Positions 59,394 to 64,000 of a stretch of DNA of 64,000 nucleotides are shown one piece after another. Source of the stretch: Norana najaformis. Lineage: Eukaryota > Annelida > Clitellata > Crassiclitellata > Hormogastridae. The notes below the pieces were generated by a model. That model saw only the letters and a list, made by a program, of their open reading frames with translations. It made no database searches and had not been told where the DNA came from. The stretch is taken from the NCBI GenBank assembly GCA_964023275.1, contig OZ029927.1, positions 15,415,952 through 15,479,951 of the forward strand, read 5' to 3'. How positions within the stretch are numbered: the stretch's first letter is position 1; every line of letters starts with the position of its first letter. The translations under genes and the position numbers were made by a program.

Positions 59394-61891
59394 TTTATTC
59401 GTACACTGGTTGACAAGGACAGAACATAAAAAACAAACTACATATGAACAAGAAATTAAAATTTTTTACGACAGAAAATTAAAACACAAGGAATTACACA
59501 ATAAGTCATCCACAACAAGTAACAACTCTTTTGAGTGACCAAAAAAAATTACAATGCAACTTATTTATTAATTCCTCAGAAATTTTCTGTGCCACGGTGC
59601 CACCTCAGGCGATTCTTTGAAATATTTCTGGCACAAACGACAAAGAACTAAAGGGTTGTCTCGACTGACAGTGTAACATGCACAACTGCATTTAAATATT
59701 GCTAACGGCCTACCCTGTTTAACATAATATTTAACATAATGCTTTGCATAACTGCTTCTTGCAAGCACACAGTTCAAAACTTACTATCCATTCACGTACT
59801 ATTAAGATTGTGAATAACGTGAAGAACATGTCTACGAGGTTCTTATTAAGAAAACCTTTAGAAATATTTTCTTACAGTGCAATACAATTAAGAGATTGGG
59901 GTGAGGAGAATAAACTCGTCATTACGAGTACACAGACATCACAACAAGATTTTTCTTTCTGTGCATCTCAGGCCTGAATAAGTAAGCACGAAAACTGCAG
60001 CAACAGCGTCTCAACCAGCTTACAACATCAGCCAAAATCAAGGCAAAACATTCACGATGGAGGTAGTAGTAGCATAAATCAGAGACAAGTCACCTGTTTA
60101 TGTCAACATTCCTCATGACCACTTACAGTTTAGTTGCCCCATGGTTAAAATAGGGTACTGTATAAAAACTGACAAAAGGGGCTTGCCATAGGTTTTAAAA
60201 TTTTGCTTTAAAACCATATTAATTTTATATGCAGCTGATTTGCCAGACTAACATGCACAAAGTTCACTGAATGCTGTAAGCATGTGATCTATTTACATTA
60301 CAAGTATTCTCATTTTGTGCCACAAAATTAAAGAGCAATCTGGAAAATTCAAGAAGTACTATAAAAACCTGTCACTATTTTATTCACTTTACACCAGAAA
60401 CTTGTCACAGTGTTGACTTTGGAACCTTATCAAATACCACGTTATAAAGAGATCATATAAAGGTTGTATGAAGAAGTCAGCTTCAAAAGAAGGCTGTTTT
60501 GGAATTTACATCCCCCAGCAGCATTCTAACATAATTTGAATTATAATGACAAAGGGATGTCCGCAGAGGGGATGGAGGGGCCACCCAAAAGCAGACAAGG
60601 GGAGGGTTTTACCCCATGCTGACGTTCACATCTGAAGTTGGTACATAGTTACTCCACTACAGGCTGTGCCTTAAACACCAACTTTAATGAGACAGCACAG
60701 TCTGTACAGCTGCTTTGGATCTAATTAGAGTAGACTTGCAGTGTCAAAGTTCCCCACCCTGTAGCAGTCAGCACTGAAAGATCGATCAACGGGGTAGCCA
60801 AATCTAGGCCTAGTTACTCCGTTGGAGTGTGGACATCCACAACTGGGATGGGGATGACGATGACAAATGCAGACAAGTACAAAGGGGTACAGGGCAGGTC
60901 ATTTCATACAGATGTCCTCTCTGACAACCCCTAGGTGTTATAAGTAGTTTCCTGTATTCATAGCACTATGAGTTAGTGCTCAAGCCATTAACAGGTACTA
61001 TTACCCAACTGTGCACAGATCAGTGCGTAGCCAAATCCAATCCCATTGGATTAGGCATTGGCTTTGAACTTAGAATTCAATTCCTGAGCTAATCCCATAA
61101 CCCTGTCCTTAGTTTGAGGAACAGCTGCCCTCAACACGGCAGCTGTTAGATCACCTGGGAAACAAGGTCAAAAACTACATATCATAAAAGTACAAAAGCC
61201 CACTACGTAGCTAACGAAACAAAAAACATGCCACACCAAAAGCTAGTCATCTCAAAATACACAGTCAAATACATGAAGTGTGTTATATAGTTTCTCTCAT
61301 CACTGAAAAGAACATAATAGCTGTGTTTATTTGTAAATTAGACAATTTCCTAAAACTACATTTCCATAAGAGTTCAGTTAGGCTCCGCTGCTATTTTCTG
61401 GTTTTATTTCAAAATTGTTATAATCTAAATTTTGTTCGATATTCAGTTGTTCGCAGACGAGTGCAAATGGCATCTCGTCACTCTCCACCCATGTATCTCC
61501 ATAACACTTGATGCAACTTCATACCAAGTTTTCCTTTGTCGCTAATATGGACAAACTTTAAACATGAATCTTCACAAATTATCCCTCAGCAACAACTGCA
61601 TGCACACAATTAATATTGTAAAAAAGACGAGCAAAGTCTCCAGTTATCCCCGTTTGCCTAACGGCACCCACAATAATGATAGCAATAACACAACCTGAAT
61701 TTGTTAAATCTTGCACGACACACACTAACAGAGCTTGGGTTTCACAGGTACAAGATGTAGAAGAAGACACTAAATCCCAGGAGCAAATTCTTGAAATAGA
61801 TGCCAAATTTTAGTTCACATTCACCAATCAGAGTTAGTTATTAACAGAATAATTGCAATAGTAGCACGAACAACACGTTCATCCGAGGATC
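59394..61891 (-). other. Region downstream of the KDEL receptor stop (probable long 3' UTR)
   Basis: About 2.5 kb without coding exons on either strand. A minus-strand AATAAA at 59394-59399 and another at 59564-59569 are the last good poly(A) signals before the LINE fragment. The block 60540-61150 is less AT-rich but has no open frame. Short ORFs (59568-59777, 61278-61511) have no support. Confidence 0.4.
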
Positions 61892-63661
61892 TCAGGCAGG
61901 CAGAGCAAACTTTCGTCCTCGCCACACTGAAATACAAAGAAAACACAAAAAGTCGTTAACAAATCAAAAAGAACCAAGATGTTCAATGAAGCAAAATCAT
62001 CAAAATAAGACAATTTTCCAAAGATTACAATGTTGCACAACTTAACACCTGCAAAGTCTTTTAGTTCAATGAGCACTGTCTTGACTTATTTGCCAGCAAA
62101 TGAAATGTATTAATAGCAGTCTGACAGAGCAATACATATTTTTATCACTGATACAATTAGCGGTTTGCCCAGAGCAACACATTTTTGTCACTGATACACT
62201 GTAACCTCCATATAAGCTAATCTTTGGAAGTTGCAAATATCACAGATCAGGTACTGAGGGGCACAGTAGCTGACTGTGGGGCACAGTAGCCGACTGTGGG
62301 GCATGGTAGCCGATAGGATAAAGTGTTCGGCTTGTAATGTGAAGAGTACAGGTTCGAGTCTTCCCTGAGATGGTTACACTGAAGGTACCTTGAGCAAGTC
62401 CTTCAATCACGGTTACTCAGCACCACTGATAGATGCTTAGTCATTAGATAGTGTTGCTTAATAAATGCAGAGATAATAATAACAAGATCAAAGCAAAACA
62501 AAATATGGGATCCAGTTTCCTAAACATGCTATATCATAATTATGGGCATAAGGATTTAAGGACAGTTTGCTGCATTTGAGAAAAAGGTCGATAATAGTAA
62601 TAATGTTCTAAATACTAAGATTGATAATGCCCACAGTAATAAGTACTGAATGCACGAAGCTCAGTCTCACCTTTGGTTATGTACAAGTAGAAGAAGTCAC
62701 AGTAGAGCACTGTCTGGATGCAACCAGCGATCACTGCAATTGGGTCGAAGAAGCCCTCATACTGGTAGCGGTAGATCCAGTTGAAGATATAGAGGGTACG
62801 GTACATGCCCTGGGCGAACAGGTAATGGCTTGTTATGGTCTCTGCTTCACCTGTCTTGCTTATCATAAAGAGCTGTGGAAGAATGGCCACCGCTTCCAGG
62901 TAGATGGAGAATGTCCAGAAAATCTAGCAAACAACGCAGTAGCATAAATTAGCATTCTTTTAATAAAAAGTGCTTAGACTACAGATGCAACAAGATGATC
63001 AGGTGGACAGGCATTGCATAGGGCATTTTTGCAATCAAGAAGTAAGTGCTCTTCATTAACAGAAGTCAGAGTTTTAGTTTGAGTACTGTTAATGGCCAGT
63101 AGGTAAACAAGAAGCAGTATTTCGTTTCATTAACGTTAACATCTAACAGTTAAACCACAAGCAGTGTTTAGTCTGAGTCTTGTTAACAGTCAGTAGTTCA
63201 ACCAGTAACAATCTATCGCAGAAGGTAAACTCTAGCCTTTTTGCTGCCTACAGCAAAACCAATCCGTCTTTTGTGAGACACGTTATCATCAATTTTTCAT
63301 CATGGGAAGTCAGACTAGAACCCTTACAATTTTATAATAAATCATCGAAGAATATAGTTTTTAACAAATAAGGAATAATTCTGAAACTATTGTAAACCCA
63401 CTTCGAGAAATGCAAATTCATGATTTATCAGAAGGCCAAGAAGAATGGCAGGAATCAGAAGGAACTCGATACGGAAGGTGTCGTTGTTGCGATTGTACGT
63501 GGCCTTGAACTTATTGTAGATCAGAAACAGCGTGGCAAATGATGATATCAGAAACAACACTTTCATGAACGAGTTATACAGTGAGACAAAACTTGTGAAG
63601 AGATCCAGATATCGAGTTGTATAGACTGTCGCAAACAGAATCTGTGACTTTCCAGAGATAC
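61892..63661 (-). CDS. KDELR: KDEL receptor (ER lumen protein-retaining receptor), C-terminal part, three exons
   Basis: Exons 63661-63402, 62923-62671 and 61926-61892 give about 181 residues ending in a TGA. The first exon (normally about 30 residues) is beyond the right edge. The protein is a seven-helix receptor that binds HDEL/KDEL ligands in the Golgi and returns them to the ER in COPI vesicles. Seen: [82 protein letters not shown] and the C-terminus [17 protein letters not shown], which keeps the basic retrieval-signal pattern before LPA. It cannot be assigned to a vertebrate paralogue. A family B SINE sits in the last intron. Confidence 0.95.
62274..62482 (+). mobile_element. tRNA-derived SINE, family B
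   Basis: Head GTAGCCGATAGGATAAAGTG with B-box-like GGTTCGAGTCTTCCC at 62352-62366, the body GAGCAAGTCCTTCAATCACG and a TAAATGCAGAGATAATAATA tail. The least diverged B-box of the family here. In a KDELR intron. Confidence 0.75.
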
Positions 63662-63739
63662 CTACAAAAGATCGGATACATAGTTTCATACTTTATTTAA
63701 TTTCTTGACCCATTTGCTTTGACTCACAATAATCAACGC

Positions 63740-63905
63740 TTTTGACATGGTACCCTACTCAGCTAGCATGCTGGGTTTGTTATCGAAAGATCACAGGTTC
63801 GTGCCTACTGAGCGGATTATGTGTAAAGCCCAGGGAATGTTGCTTGTGCACATATGCCTCTGTCACCAAGCAGTATAATTTAGCGCCAGCATAAGCTGGG
63901 AAATA
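63740..63905 (+). mobile_element. tRNA-derived SINE, family C
   Basis: Head CCCTACTCAGCTAGCATGC with B-box-like AGGTTCGTGCCTAC at 63796-63809, the body GAATGTTGCTTGTGCACATA and the end AGCAGTATAATTTAGCGCC. A member of the family that carries the amplified array at 23221. Confidence 0.65.
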
Positions 63906-64000
63906 AACGGCAGTTCTGCATTGGGATTCATCTTTGGGATTCGTCCGATGCCGACTCAAGGCCAAAAAGCAGGAAATGAGTACATCCCCCTAAGTTCCGC

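Overview
This is nuclear DNA from an animal. The genes are interrupted by 14 to 16 short exons with GT/AG borders, introns run from about 0.1 to several kb, and the intergenic DNA is AT-rich and full of microsatellites, minisatellites, tRNA-derived SINE copies and decayed LINE ends. The gene set (TMEM214, eukaryotic NAPRT, an L1-family immunoglobulin adhesion protein, KDEL receptor) is metazoan. The repeat style suits a marine invertebrate, but I cannot name a phylum. Most single ORFs in such DNA are chance; the genes below were built exon by exon from protein similarity (recalled, not searched) plus splice phase.

Layout. 411-632 (+) is the last exon of an RS-rich gene. 2764-13600 (-) is a complete 16-exon TMEM214 gene of 667 codons. 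14418-17042 is an apparently intact DNA transposon with inverted repeats of about 120 bp around one intronless 567-residue ORF. 20325-35338 (-) is a complete 14-exon NAPRT gene of 551 codons. 36703-38912 (+) is a small three-exon gene for an unrecognised single-pass membrane protein, head-to-head with NAPRT. 38913-44905 is gene-poor and holds LINE and SINE debris. 44906-55359 (-), possibly extending to 58136, encodes a membrane protein with four Ig domains resembling Ig1-4 of L1-family adhesion molecules, without fibronectin III repeats. 58137-61891 holds a probable promoter, a degenerate repeat, a LINE reverse transcriptase fragment and the probable long 3' UTR of the last gene. 61892-63661 (-) is the C-terminal part of a KDEL receptor whose first exon lies outside the window.

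The genes do not form an operon or pathway. They are independent housekeeping and adhesion genes (ER membrane protein, NAD synthesis, cell adhesion, ER retrieval). The unusual content is in the repeats: an intact-looking transposon, a SINE whose 5' tRNA part is amplified into 16 copies, minisatellites that touch splice sites, and at least four tRNA-SINE families side by side.
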